A DNA stretch of 64,000 bases, taken from NCBI RefSeq assembly GCF_025673445.1, contig NZ_JAOVQN010000003.1:1-64000 (forward strand), written 5' to 3'. The stretch comes from Ruegeria_B marisflavi (GTDB lineage Bacteria > Pseudomonadota > Alphaproteobacteria > Rhodobacterales > Rhodobacteraceae). How positions within the stretch are numbered: position 1 is the first letter of the stretch; every line of letters starts with the position of its first letter. Below are positions 25,892 to 34,192 of this stretch, piece after piece. A program made the translations under genes and the position numbers. Below the pieces are notes generated by a model, which saw nothing but the letters and a program-made list of their open reading frames with translations, did no database searches and was not told the origin of the DNA.

Positions 25892-26059
25892 TTAGACCAT
25901 CAGACGGTGGATCACCAATGTTGCTATCATCCCAAGAAGAGCAAAGGCAATTGCGTAACCCACCGCATACTGTGCGATATCGGCAGCCGTGCCGTTACGT
26001 CGCTTGGCGGTCAGGCCGCCAAGAAGGGCGCCCACCAGCGCCGCCGTGATGACAATCAT
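25892..26059 (-). CDS. Very small two-helix membrane protein
   Basis: A 55-residue open frame starting MIVITAALVGALLGGLTAKR, then a short basic loop (RRNGTAADIA) and a second hydrophobic helix (VGYAIAFALLGMIATLVI). The hairpin topology, the 4-nt separation from the VWA gene and the 6-nt separation from the DUF2927-type gene, all on one strand, support it as real. It probably sits in the inner membrane; function unknown. Confidence 0.65.
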   Translation of the reverse strand: MIVITAALVGALLGGLTAKRRNGTAADIAQYAVGYAIAFALLGMIATLVIHRLMV

Positions 26060-26065
26060 GCGTGT

Positions 26066-27439
26066 TTACCCGCCCAGTCTGTTGCGGGGGTTCAGCGCCG
26101 CGATCTCCTGCATCTTGGCGCGAACCGCCCAGTCCGAGCCGAACCCGTAACGTGCCCAGCCGACGCTGTCCAGCCGCACGGCGCGTGCTTTCTCTGCATC
26201 ACCCAGGAGCTCGAGCGCTTCGGCCTCGAGCATCATCAGGGTCGACAGAAGGGCTGCGTTTTCCGAACGCTGCGCCACCGGCAGCATCGGGCGTATCTGC
26301 GCCAGCGCGCTGGCTGCATCGCCCAGGGTGATGGCATGTGCCGCGGTCTGTGTCGTCACATACGCGCGGTGCAGTTCGGTTCCCGGGGTCGATTGCAGGT
26401 ACTGCATCGCGGTCAGGAAATGCCGCTGGGCCAATTGTGGGTCGCCAGACTGCAACATCCGGCCCATCATGTAATGTCCAAACGCGCGGCGGTGGTCGGT
26501 CCAGCCCCAGGCCTGGGCCAGATGCGCGCTGCGATTGGCCGATTCCAGCCGGGTCTGATAGGCGGTGCCGGGGCCAAGCGCGGTCTGGACCGCTTCGATC
26601 CATTCTCGCGGAGTTGCAGTCACCGGTTGTGGCGCATAGGTCACGCCGCGGGGATTGAGACGACCCAGGATGTCGGGCAAGACGGCTGCCACCTCGGCGC
26701 GTGTCATACCGCTGCGCAGTTCCGGCGCGTAAGTCGCCTTGAGCACCAGCATGTCGAATCCTGTTAGGACGGTATGGATATTGTCGTCGTTAAAGACCGA
26801 ATCGGGCAGGCGGTAGAGATCGTTCAGCGGGCCGATGGCCTGCGCCAGTTCCTCGTGCAGGCAGTCGCGCAACTCTTGCGGGCTGCTGTCATAGGGAACG
26901 AACACACCTAGCCGTTCCCGGTTGCGCAGACTACCCCAATTGGTCTTGTCCTTGCGGCGGTCGCGGCGAAATTCGCTCAGGCTGGACACGTTCGGAACCA
27001 CGAAACAGGCGGCCTGCGGCAACGCACGGCCGATCTCCTCGCGGCTGACGGCCTCGATGGTGATATTGGCCGCACCGGCGGTGATCTGGCGGATGTCGAT
27101 GCCTGCTTCGTTGCGCATCCGACCCAGCAGACGGGTCAGATCTGGTTGCAGGCTCGGCGGCGGAGAGCCCGTCACACGGACCGTGATCGGAGTTTCGAAG
27201 CGCGTGAACACCGGCAATTCCCGCCCACTCTCCAGTTGGAAATGCAGAGACAGGAAGTCGGCCGCGATATTGCCGTTGGAGCGTTGTGCGGGTTGCGGCT
27301 GCGGGCTGCCGAAACTCTTCATCGGCTGGACTGAGAATTCCGTGGTCTGGGCGCGTGTCGGCGTATCTTCGAGCGGGACAGTCGAACAAGCCGCGAGACC
27401 AAGAACCGAGACCAAAGACAGCGTATGAGCCAAACGCAT
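26066..27439 (-). CDS. DUF2927-type lipoprotein
   Basis: About 457 residues, starting MRLAHTLSLVSVLGLAAC with lipidation at Cys18 (a GTG at 27505 or ATG at 27496 would add about 20 residues). The central part contains TRFETPITVRVTG, CLHEELAQAIGPLNDLYRLPDSVFNDDNIHTVL, which has the shape of a metallopeptidase-like HExxQ motif as found in DUF2927 proteins. A C-terminal helical region (AQRHFLTAMQYLQ...MMLEAEALELLGDAEKA) looks TPR-like. It lies between the MoxR and VWA genes and may belong to that system. Confidence 0.75.
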   Translation of the reverse strand: MRLAHTLSLVSVLGLAACSTVPLEDTPTRAQTTEFSVQPMKSFGSPQPQPAQRSNGNIAADFLSLHFQLESGRELPVFTRFETPITVRVTGSPPPSLQPDLTRLLGRMRNEAGIDIRQITAGAANITIEAVSREEIGRALPQAACFVVPNVSSLSEFRRDRRKDKTNWGSLRNRERLGVFVPYDSSPQELRDCLHEELAQAIGPLNDLYRLPDSVFNDDNIHTVLTGFDMLVLKATYAPELRSGMTRAEVAAVLPDILGRLNPRGVTYAPQPVTATPREWIEAVQTALGPGTAYQTRLESANRSAHLAQAWGWTDHRRAFGHYMMGRMLQSGDPQLAQRHFLTAMQYLQSTPGTELHRAYVTTQTAAHAITLGDAASALAQIRPMLPVAQRSENAALLSTLMMLEAEALELLGDAEKARAVRLDSVGWARYGFGSDWAVRAKMQEIAALNPRNRLGG

Positions 27440-27701
27440 TCCGATGCGGTTGCGCGGCGTAGACTTTGTGGGGGTAACGGTGCTGAAAATCTGCATCTTT
27501 GTCACTGCTCAATGATACCAAGAACCTGTCGTCGCGTCCGTTCCGTGGGTGGCCGGATCCGTTTCGCAAGATCATGGTCGCATCGGCAACGGGGTCAAAG
27601 CAAGCGCGACAAGGCGATTTAAGGGCTCATTTACCAGTATTTTCGAAACAAAATGGGCGGCCGCAACGGGACCGCCCACGTCTTGGAACCAATATACCGA
27701 T

Positions 27702-28547
27702 TCAGCGCTTGTTTCGCGCCATGAAGGCGAGACGTTCGAAAAGATGCACATCCTGCTCGTTCTTGAGCAACGCACCATGCAGTTTCGGCAGGGCGTTTGC
27801 GCCGTCGCGGCGCAGGTCTTCGGCGGTCAAATCTTCGGCCAGCAGGAGTTTCAGCCAGTCGAGAACCTCGGATGTCGAGGGTTTCTTCTTCAGGCCCGAG
27901 GTCTCGCGAATCTCGTAGAACTGGGTCAGCGCGGTGCTCAGCAAGGCTTCCTTGATGCCGGGATGGTGAACCTCGACGATCCGGCGCATCGTGGTTTCAT
28001 CGGGAAACCGGATGTAGTGAAAGAAGCAGCGACGCAGGAAAGCGTCCGGCAGTTCTTTTTCGTTGTTCGACGTGATGATCACGATCGGCCGGTTCCGCGC
28101 CTTGATCGTTTCACTGGTTTCGTAGACGTGGAACTCCATCTTGTCGAGTTCCTGAAGAAGGTCGTTGGGAAACTCGATATCGGCTTTGTCGATCTCGTCG
28201 ATCAGCAGAACCACCTTTTCATCCGCCTCGAAGGCCTGCCACAGCTTGCCCTTCTTGATGTAGTTCGAAACGTCATGAACGCGCTCTTCGCCCAACTGGC
28301 TGTCGCGCAGTCGGCTGACGGCATCGTATTCATACAGGCCCTGCTGCGCGCGAGTCGTCGACTTGATGTTCCATTCGATCATCCGCAAGCCCAGAGCACC
28401 GGCGACTTGACGGGCCAACTCGGTCTTGCCGGTGCCGGGTTCGCCCTTTACCAACAAAGGCCGTTCCAGCGTCACGGCTGCATTGACCGCGATGGTCAGA
28501 TCCTCGGTCGCCACATATTCGGCGGTTCCCTGAAAACGTGCGGTCAT
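27702..28547 (-). CDS. MoxR-family AAA+ ATPase
   Basis: A 281-residue ATPase with Walker A GEPGTGKT at 35-42, Walker B LLIDEID at 114-120, and the family region IVIITSNNEKELPDAFLRRCFFHYI containing sensor 1 and the arginine finger. The ATG at 28547 has a GAAGGG ribosome site; the upstream extension lacks conserved sequence. MoxR ATPases act with VWA proteins as chaperones for enzyme maturation, and a VWA gene follows downstream. Confidence 0.9.
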   Translation of the reverse strand: MTARFQGTAEYVATEDLTIAVNAAVTLERPLLVKGEPGTGKTELARQVAGALGLRMIEWNIKSTTRAQQGLYEYDAVSRLRDSQLGEERVHDVSNYIKKGKLWQAFEADEKVVLLIDEIDKADIEFPNDLLQELDKMEFHVYETSETIKARNRPIVIITSNNEKELPDAFLRRCFFHYIRFPDETTMRRIVEVHHPGIKEALLSTALTQFYEIRETSGLKKKPSTSEVLDWLKLLLAEDLTAEDLRRDGANALPKLHGALLKNEQDVHLFERLAFMARNKR

Positions 28548-28925
28548 GGCAAATCCCTTCGGCGGCGCGTATCGCAGGTGAGGTAAAGGGACGCTGACCG
28601 TTTGGCAAGGCACGCCGCTGCGTCGCGTGTTGTGGCGAGTGCGGTCAAGTGCGGCCAATTTTGCGTCCTGTCAATCTGGTTCCGCCACGTAACAATGCCT
28701 GCCGCTTTTGTAGATCATTGATGAATTGCCAGAAAAACAAGGGTTTGAGCCTTAAATTTCAGCGCCATGAAGTTTTCCGCTCTGGGGCCCGATTTGGTCG
28801 CTTTTGCATGTCATTGTGTAGTGACATTCCCGGGCCCGTCGGTTAAAGGCAGCGGCAGAAGGGGGTGCCGAATGTCTGAACACACTACCGATACGGACGT
28901 TGTTGGCCATACCGAGGGAGCAAAG

Positions 28926-29348
28926 ATGAAGCCGGAATCCTTTCTGCCGGAAGACTATCGCCCGGCCGAAGACGAGCCATTCATGAACGACAGGCAGCTT
29001 GAGTATTTCCGCCGCAAGCTGCTTAATTGGAAAACCGAATTGATGGCGGGAAGCCGCGACACGATCGAAGGCTTGCAGGACAGCACGCGCAACATTCCTG
29101 ACGTGGCGGATCGCGCCAGCGAGGAAACGGATCGGGCTCTGGAGCTCCGGACCCGTGACCGCCAGCGCAAACTGGTCGCCAAGATTGACGCCGCTCTGCG
29201 GCGGATCGACGAAGGTGAGTTTGGTTATTGTCAGGTCACCGGAGATCCGATTTCGCTCAAGCGTCTCGATGCGCGCCCAATTGCCACCATGACGCTGGAG
29301 GCACAGGAACGTCACGAGCGCCGTGAAAAGGTCCATCGCGACGATTGA
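28926..29348 (+). CDS. dksA: RNA polymerase-binding transcription factor DksA (single-cysteine type)
   Basis: This 140-residue protein binds the RNA polymerase secondary channel and works with ppGpp. It has the FLPEDYRPAEDEPFM start, a coiled coil, ADRASEETDRALELRTRDRQ, and the globular domain GYCQVTGDPISLKRLDARP. Of the four zinc cysteines of E. coli DksA only the first remains (pattern C..T..T..A), as in the zinc-independent DksA2 type. I chose ATG 28926, preceded by GGGAG; an upstream ATG at 28872 is possible. A strong terminator follows. Confidence 0.9.
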   Translation: MKPESFLPEDYRPAEDEPFMNDRQLEYFRRKLLNWKTELMAGSRDTIEGLQDSTRNIPDVADRASEETDRALELRTRDRQRKLVAKIDAALRRIDEGEFGYCQVTGDPISLKRLDARPIATMTLEAQERHERREKVHRDD

Positions 29349-29373
29349 TCCGCTGATACTGCGACAATCTGCG

Positions 29374-29404
29374 AAAACGCCGAGGCTTTTGCCTCGGCGT
29401 TTTT
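29374..29404 (+). terminator. Rho-independent terminator of dksA
   Basis: AACGCCGAGGC and GCCTCGGCGTT form an 11-bp perfect stem with a TTTT loop, followed by a T run. It lies 26 bp after the dksA stop and just before the flavin monooxygenase gene. Confidence 0.9.
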
Positions 29405-29420
29405 CCGTTAAGGGAGTGCC

Positions 29421-30596
29421 ATGCAACTCAACGGTATCAAAATCGTCATCGTAGGCGCCGGGATTGGCGGGTTGGCCGCGGCATTGGCTCTGAAGGCGCG
29501 TGGTGCCGACGTGAGCGTACTGGAGCAGGCAGAAGCAATCACCGAAGTTGGCGCTGGCATTCAGGTCAGCCCAAATGGCGCGGCGGTCCTGACAGCGCTT
29601 GGCCTGCAAAAGGAGTTTGAGGCAGCTTCGATCCGGTGTCGTGCCGTGGTGCTGGCTGATTACAATCGTCGGGGCGAGGTTCTGCGGCTTGATCTGATGC
29701 GCCATGCGCACGACCTGCGCTTTGCCTTTGTACATCGGGCCGACATGATCGACCTGCTGGCGGATGCCGTACGGCAGGCAGGCATCAACATTCGCCTGCT
29801 GCAAAAAGTTGACAGTGTAGAGCCCGGGTCGCCACCGACTTTGCGCATGACCAGCGGCGCCCGAATCTCGGCGGATCTGATTGTCGGGGCCGATGGGCTT
29901 CACAGCCCCGCGCGCAAGGCGCTGAACGGGTCGTCAAACCCGTTCTTCACGGGGCAGGTGGCCTGGCGGGCAACAGTGCCGAATGACATCGGCCTTGCCG
30001 ACGAGGCCCGCGTGTTCATGGCGCCCGGGCGGCACCTTGTGTGTTACCCTCTGAGGAACGGCAGTCTGGTCAATCTGGTCGCGGTGCAGGAGCGCCGAGA
30101 TTGGGCGGCGGAAAGCTGGAGCCATTCGGACGACGCCGACAACCTGCGGGCCGCGTTCAGCGATTTCTCGGACCTGCCCATGTCGTTGTTGGGCAGGGTT
30201 GTAGACCCGGGTCTGTGGGGGCTGTTCCGGCATCCTGTGGCCAGCTGCTGGCACAAGGGCCGGGTTACAATCCTGGGCGATGCGGCGCATCCGACCCTGC
30301 CATTCATGGCGCAGGGCGCGAACATGGCGCTGGAGGACGCCTGGGTTCTAGCCGAGGAACTGGCGCGGGCGCCCGGGATCGAAATTGCGCTGGAGGCCTA
30401 TCAGAACCGCCGACGGCCTCGGGTCGAGCGGGTGGTCGCGGCTGCCAATGGCAATGCCTGGAAATACCATCTGCGGTCAGGGCCGGTTCGCGCCGCGGCG
30501 CATGTGGCGCTTCGTCTTGGCGGAATGGCGGCACCTGTTCGCATGGTTCGGCAGTTCGACTGGATCTATCGCCACGATGTGACCTGCGGCGATTGA
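29421..30596 (+). CDS. FAD-dependent monooxygenase (salicylate/3-hydroxybenzoate hydroxylase-like)
   Basis: This 391-residue group A flavoprotein monooxygenase has the Rossmann motif VGAGIGG at 11-17, the second FAD/NADPH segment LIVGADGLHSPAR near 154-166, and the GD motif ILGDAAHPTLPFMAQGANMALEDA near 283-306. These enzymes hydroxylate aromatic acids. No ring-cleavage or regulator gene is adjacent, so the substrate cannot be inferred. AGGGAG precedes the ATG. Confidence 0.88.
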   Translation: MQLNGIKIVIVGAGIGGLAAALALKARGADVSVLEQAEAITEVGAGIQVSPNGAAVLTALGLQKEFEAASIRCRAVVLADYNRRGEVLRLDLMRHAHDLRFAFVHRADMIDLLADAVRQAGINIRLLQKVDSVEPGSPPTLRMTSGARISADLIVGADGLHSPARKALNGSSNPFFTGQVAWRATVPNDIGLADEARVFMAPGRHLVCYPLRNGSLVNLVAVQERRDWAAESWSHSDDADNLRAAFSDFSDLPMSLLGRVVDPGLWGLFRHPVASCWHKGRVTILGDAAHPTLPFMAQGANMALEDAWVLAEELARAPGIEIALEAYQNRRRPRVERVVAAANGNAWKYHLRSGPVRAAAHVALRLGGMAAPVRMVRQFDWIYRHDVTCGD

Positions 30597-30600
30597 GCCA

Positions 30601-31407
30601 TCAGAGGTCGAGCGTGATCCAGACCGGCACGTGGTCCGATGGCTTGTCGTCGCCACGAACGGATTTGTCGATGCCGCAATCCGTCAGCAGATCGGCGGAC
30701 TGTGGGCTGAGCAGCAGATGGTCGATCCGTATCCCGTCATTCCTGTTCCAAGCGCCGGCCTGATAATCCCAGAAGGAATAGTGACCCGGCCCCTGTTCCC
30801 GGGCGCGAAAGGCTTCGGTAAACCCGAGGTTCAAAATTCGGCGAAACGCGGCCCGGCTTTCGAGGCGAAACAGCGCATCCTCGCGCCAGGATTCGGGGCG
30901 CTTTGCATCTTCGGGCTGGGGGATGATGTTGTAATCTCCAGCCATCAGGGCCGGTTCCTCTGCGACTAGCAATTCGGCGGCGCGGCGGCGCATCCGCTCC
31001 ATCCAGTTTAGTTTATAAGCGTATTTGCCGCCCGGAACCGGATTCCCATCTACATCCAGTTCGACCGGGTTGCCATTCGGGAGGTAGAGGCCGCAGATCC
31101 GCAGCGCCATTTTTCCGACAACCGTGGCCTCGATCCAGCGCGCCTGTTCGTCGGTGTCGTCTCCCGGCAGGCCGCGGGTCACATCCTCGAGTGGGAGTTT
31201 CGAAAGGATCGCCACCCCGTTGAAGCTCTTCTGTCCGTGTGTCTCGACATTGTAACCCCGCTCCTCGAACAGTTCGCGCGGGAAAGCATCGTCGACGCTC
31301 TTGATTTCCTGCAAGACGACAACGTCGGGCTGGGTTTGGTCCAGCCACCCGGGCAGGGCGGTTATCCTAGCCTTGATCCCGTTGATGTTGAAGGTGGCGA
31401 TCTTCAT
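30601..31407 (-). CDS. xth: Exodeoxyribonuclease III
   Basis: A 268-residue AP endonuclease/3'-5' exonuclease. It shows MKIATFNINGIKARI, the metal Glu in VVLQEIKSVDDAFP (about residue 33), GDYNIIPQ, WNRNDGIRIDHLLLS, and the C-terminal SDHVPVW His. The ATG at 31407 matches the conserved family start; the longer frame reaches into the AT-rich island. It acts in base-excision repair. Confidence 0.93.
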   Translation of the reverse strand: MKIATFNINGIKARITALPGWLDQTQPDVVVLQEIKSVDDAFPRELFEERGYNVETHGQKSFNGVAILSKLPLEDVTRGLPGDDTDEQARWIEATVVGKMALRICGLYLPNGNPVELDVDGNPVPGGKYAYKLNWMERMRRRAAELLVAEEPALMAGDYNIIPQPEDAKRPESWREDALFRLESRAAFRRILNLGFTEAFRAREQGPGHYSFWDYQAGAWNRNDGIRIDHLLLSPQSADLLTDCGIDKSVRGDDKPSDHVPVWITLDL

Positions 31408-31747
31408 GGAGGCGCTCCCTGTCCTTTTCACAGACGGTCTATCCCTGAAAGGGACATAGGGGCAAGACACAGCCCTGCTCCTTGAGGGTGTCACACCGCG
31501 ATTCTGGAAATTGATTCGCCAATAGATTGATAGGAATTCAGGCATTTTCATGAAAATCTTGCCTTGTGGATAAAAAAATTCAATTGTTGCAGTGCGATGC
31601 AATTTTCTTCGATGTCATATTTTTGCCTCTATTTGTTAATGTGGATAACTGAATGTTTTGCAATCTAAAATAGAAAAAAGCTTTTCATTATTTTGCTGGG
31701 CTGCAACCGTGAGGGGGTCAAACACACCTAAAAGGGGACCTTCGACC
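31408..31747. promoter_or_regulatory. AT-rich regulatory island with two DnaA boxes, upstream of the repeat-protein gene
   Basis: From about 31500 to 31715 the base composition drops sharply relative to the rest of the window. It contains two identical TGTGGATAA sites (31565-31573 and 31640-31648), the reverse complement of the DnaA box TTATCCACA, 75 bp apart in the same orientation. It also has palindromes ATTTTCATGAAAAT (31544-31557) and AAAAGCTTTT (31676-31685), and two GANTC sites (31500, 31513). No gene is visible. It serves the divergent xth and repeat-protein genes. Confidence 0.6.
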
Positions 31748-32161
31748 ATGACTGCAATGTTCAAGACTGACTATTCCGCGGCTTTCGCAAGCGATCGTTT
31801 CAGCACGTTGGACGGTGATGTGACCGGCCTGTTTTCTTCGGGTTCCGCACCCAGGGCACAGGCATGCGGCCAGATCGGAGAGGGGGTCGAGATGTTCTCG
31901 ACCAGCTGCGGCCCGATGCTGGGCGCGGATACGATTGAGGGCGAGGGGACCCAGCTCTACTCGACCAGCTGCAACCCCGCCAAACGGTCGACGGTGATCG
32001 ACGGCGAAGGCGTGCACATGTTTTCGACCAGCTGCCAGATGACCGGGTCCAATTCGATGGCCGGAGAAGGAACCCAGATGTTCTCGACCAGTTGCCAGAT
32101 GTCGGATGCCGTCGCCGTCAAGCTGGGCGAAGGGACCCAGATGTTCTCGTCGGGCAGCTAA
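31748..32161 (+). CDS. Six-fold 21-residue repeat protein (GEGxxMFSTSC repeats)
   Basis: A 137-residue protein built of about six units of 21 (one of 20) residues. Units start at residues 23, 44, 65, 86, 106 and 127. The four central units end in FSTSC or YSTSC with one Cys each (54, 75, 96, 116); the first and last end in FSSGS without Cys. Consensus is GEGTQMFSTSC plus a variable ten-residue linker. The ATG at 31748 follows AAAGGGGA. No signal peptide or membrane segment. It could be a multi-core RiPP precursor, a beta-solenoid or a metal/thiol carrier. I recall similar Rhodobacterales proteins under a DUF name (DUF6749, unverified). The next two genes are co-oriented. Confidence 0.75.
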   Translation: MTAMFKTDYSAAFASDRFSTLDGDVTGLFSSGSAPRAQACGQIGEGVEMFSTSCGPMLGADTIEGEGTQLYSTSCNPAKRSTVIDGEGVHMFSTSCQMTGSNSMAGEGTQMFSTSCQMSDAVAVKLGEGTQMFSSGS

Positions 32162-32224
32162 GACGCTCGGACCAAAAGGCAGGCCGGCTTTCCACTGGGG
32201 GCCGCGAAACAGGAGAAAAATCTC

Positions 32225-33301
32225 ATGTCGAACGTCATCCAGTTGAATGCCCGGCGTACCCTGGCCAGGCCCCTCGCGGGGCCTGCCGCCCTCGTCGCCG
32301 GTTTCGCCGATCACCGGCGCTCTGTCGACGATGTTTTTTGGCTCAAGGAAAACGCCGAGCTACTGAACATTCTGGAATGTACGGGGCAGACGCTGGAACC
32401 AGCCGCGCTTGAGCCGCACCACGCCCTTTATCAAGAGATCGAAAAGCGGCTTGAGTTCTTTCCGCAATACTATCGCTTTTTGCTGTCGCTCTGCCTGGAC
32501 CTCGAAGACCTCGGTCTCGGCGGCGCCAAGGGGGAGGCATCGGCGCACTGGGTCGCTGCGCAGGGCCTGCCCGAGGCGGAACTGTCGGACCTGCAACGCG
32601 CCGAGGCGCGGCGCCTGCTGTCTCGGCGCGGCGTCGTGCTGCGCTCCGACGACGGCGCGCTGACAGAGCGTTTGCACCGGTTCATCTCGCGGTCGGCAAC
32701 CTTTGCCTTGCCGAACAAGAAGGCTGCGTATGAGCTGACCCATATCGTTTTTTATCTGTCGGAGTACGGGCGCAAGAATCCAGAATTGCCACCTCAAGCG
32801 CTGATCAGCTTGGAATATGCCGGGATTCTCGCCTATCTGGAACAGAACGCGGATCTTTTGGCTGAAATCTGTGTCGCCATGCGCTACGCTGGCGCGACAC
32901 CGTCAACAATCTGGGAAGATTGGGTTTTGAACGCTGCAAGGGCTTTTACAGTTCTAGATCGCCCAAATGAGGCGGCGCAGGATGATTATCACGAATACCT
33001 CGTTTGTGGCTGGGCGGCCCGGGTTGCGGGGGCGCGGGCGTTCGAAGGTCCGTTGGCTGTGGGTCCCTCGGCATTTTACCGGGAACCGGCCTTTGCCGGC
33101 CCATTGCGGACAATATCCGAATGCATCTTTCGAATGGGGGCTGGACGCAGCGGTGACTGGGGGGTCATGGCCCCCCGGGTCACGGCCGCGCTGGGACAAA
33201 AAGGCCACGATATCCTAGCTGAAGCGGTTTCGAGCAGTTCGCATTTCGATAGTTTCTTTGCGGGCTTCGCGCGGGCAGCGCGGATGCAGGTGGCGGTGTG
33301 A
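32225..33301 (+). CDS. Conserved hypothetical protein next to the repeat protein
   Basis: A 358-residue soluble, largely helical protein with a strong AGGAGA ribosome site. It contains LEPHHALYQEIEKRLEFFP, QYYRFLLSLCLDLEDLG, an AYELTHIVFYLSEYG segment and DDYHEYLVCGWAARVAG. I recognise no catalytic family; I recall the name DUF6902 for such proteins, unverified. It starts 63 nt after the repeat protein and its stop overlaps the exporter start by 4 nt, so all three are likely one transcript. It is the best candidate for a partner or modifying enzyme of the repeat protein. Confidence 0.75.
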   Translation: MSNVIQLNARRTLARPLAGPAALVAGFADHRRSVDDVFWLKENAELLNILECTGQTLEPAALEPHHALYQEIEKRLEFFPQYYRFLLSLCLDLEDLGLGGAKGEASAHWVAAQGLPEAELSDLQRAEARRLLSRRGVVLRSDDGALTERLHRFISRSATFALPNKKAAYELTHIVFYLSEYGRKNPELPPQALISLEYAGILAYLEQNADLLAEICVAMRYAGATPSTIWEDWVLNAARAFTVLDRPNEAAQDDYHEYLVCGWAARVAGARAFEGPLAVGPSAFYREPAFAGPLRTISECIFRMGAGRSGDWGVMAPRVTAALGQKGHDILAEAVSSSSHFDSFFAGFARAARMQVAV

Positions 33302-34185
33302 GGGCGGCGCTGGGTGGCGGGCTGCTGGTGGTAGCCTATACCGCTGTCATCTCTTCGGCCGACGCCATCACTAAGTTCATCGCTCAAGGCTATGCCGCGC
33401 CACAGTTGTTCGCCATCTCGGGGATGATCGTTGCCGCGCTTAGCCTGGTTGCGGCAGGAGGGCGTTCTGGTAGGGCGCTGCGCACCGCCTGTCCTAGGGC
33501 CATGGCCTTGCGCGCGGCGGCGACGGTTCTGGCGTCGATTTGTTTCTTTTACGCCTTCCGCTTGCTGCCTTTTGCTGATGTCTTCGTATTCGTCGGGCTG
33601 ATGCCGATCACGGCGGCGCTGATGTCCGGCCTGCTGTTGGGCGAACATCCGCGCCCGGCTGCTTGGGCTGCTTTGGTCGCGGGGTTTGTCGGGCTTCTTT
33701 GCCTGATGCCCGGCGGTATCAGCACGGCGTCACATGGCCATCTCTGTGCCATGGGCGGCGTAGTGACCGGAACGTTTTCGCTCGTCCTTTCGCGCTATAT
33801 CGCCCGGTTTGAACAAAACGCGCTGGCGCAGGTGTTCTACCCCAATCTTGCCCTTGGGCTCAGCACTTGTCTGGCGCTGCCGTTTGTGTGGAAGCCGATG
33901 CTATTGACAGATATGGGCTGGGTTCTAGCCTATGCCGGGCTGCTGTTCTCGGCACGCTGGCTGCTGGTCGTGGCGTTGCGCCTCTTGGCTGCCTATGTAG
34001 TGACGCCGCTGTTGAACCTGCAATTCGTCTGGATGGTCGGGCTGGGCGCCTTTGCCTTTGGTGAATGGCCGCAACCGATGACGTGGCTTGGCGTGGCCAT
34101 CGTTATGGGGTCGGGGTTGTTCCTGCTTTGGGATCAACTGGCACCGCAGCGTGCCCCTCTTTGGCGTGCCCGAACAGATCCCTGA
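33298..34185 (+). CDS. EamA/DMT-family transporter coupled to the repeat-protein locus
   Basis: A 295-residue membrane protein with about ten hydrophobic helices in two EamA repeats. VFVFVGLMPITAALMSGLLLGE near 98-119 and LQFVWMVGLGAFAFGEWPQP near 241-260 are the repeated motif. The GTG start at 33298 overlaps the preceding stop. Family members export amino acids and small metabolites, so it may export a product of the upstream pair. That link is inferred only from coupling. Confidence 0.85.
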   Translation: MRAALGGGLLVVAYTAVISSADAITKFIAQGYAAPQLFAISGMIVAALSLVAAGGRSGRALRTACPRAMALRAAATVLASICFFYAFRLLPFADVFVFVGLMPITAALMSGLLLGEHPRPAAWAALVAGFVGLLCLMPGGISTASHGHLCAMGGVVTGTFSLVLSRYIARFEQNALAQVFYPNLALGLSTCLALPFVWKPMLLTDMGWVLAYAGLLFSARWLLVVALRLLAAYVVTPLLNLQFVWMVGLGAFAFGEWPQPMTWLGVAIVMGSGLFLLWDQLAPQRAPLWRARTDP

Positions 34186-34192
34186 AGGCAGT

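Noticed and set aside
31500..31747. DnaA-box-bearing AT-rich stretch considered as the chromosomal origin
   Set aside because: Only two boxes are visible, neither dnaA nor other usual origin neighbours are here, and it fits a promoter between divergent genes equally well.
31876..32161. Regular about 63-bp direct repeats considered as CRISPR or minisatellite
   Set aside because: The period is three times 21 or 20 residues and the frame stays open with conserved amino acids at each unit, so it is coding repetition, not a CRISPR array.
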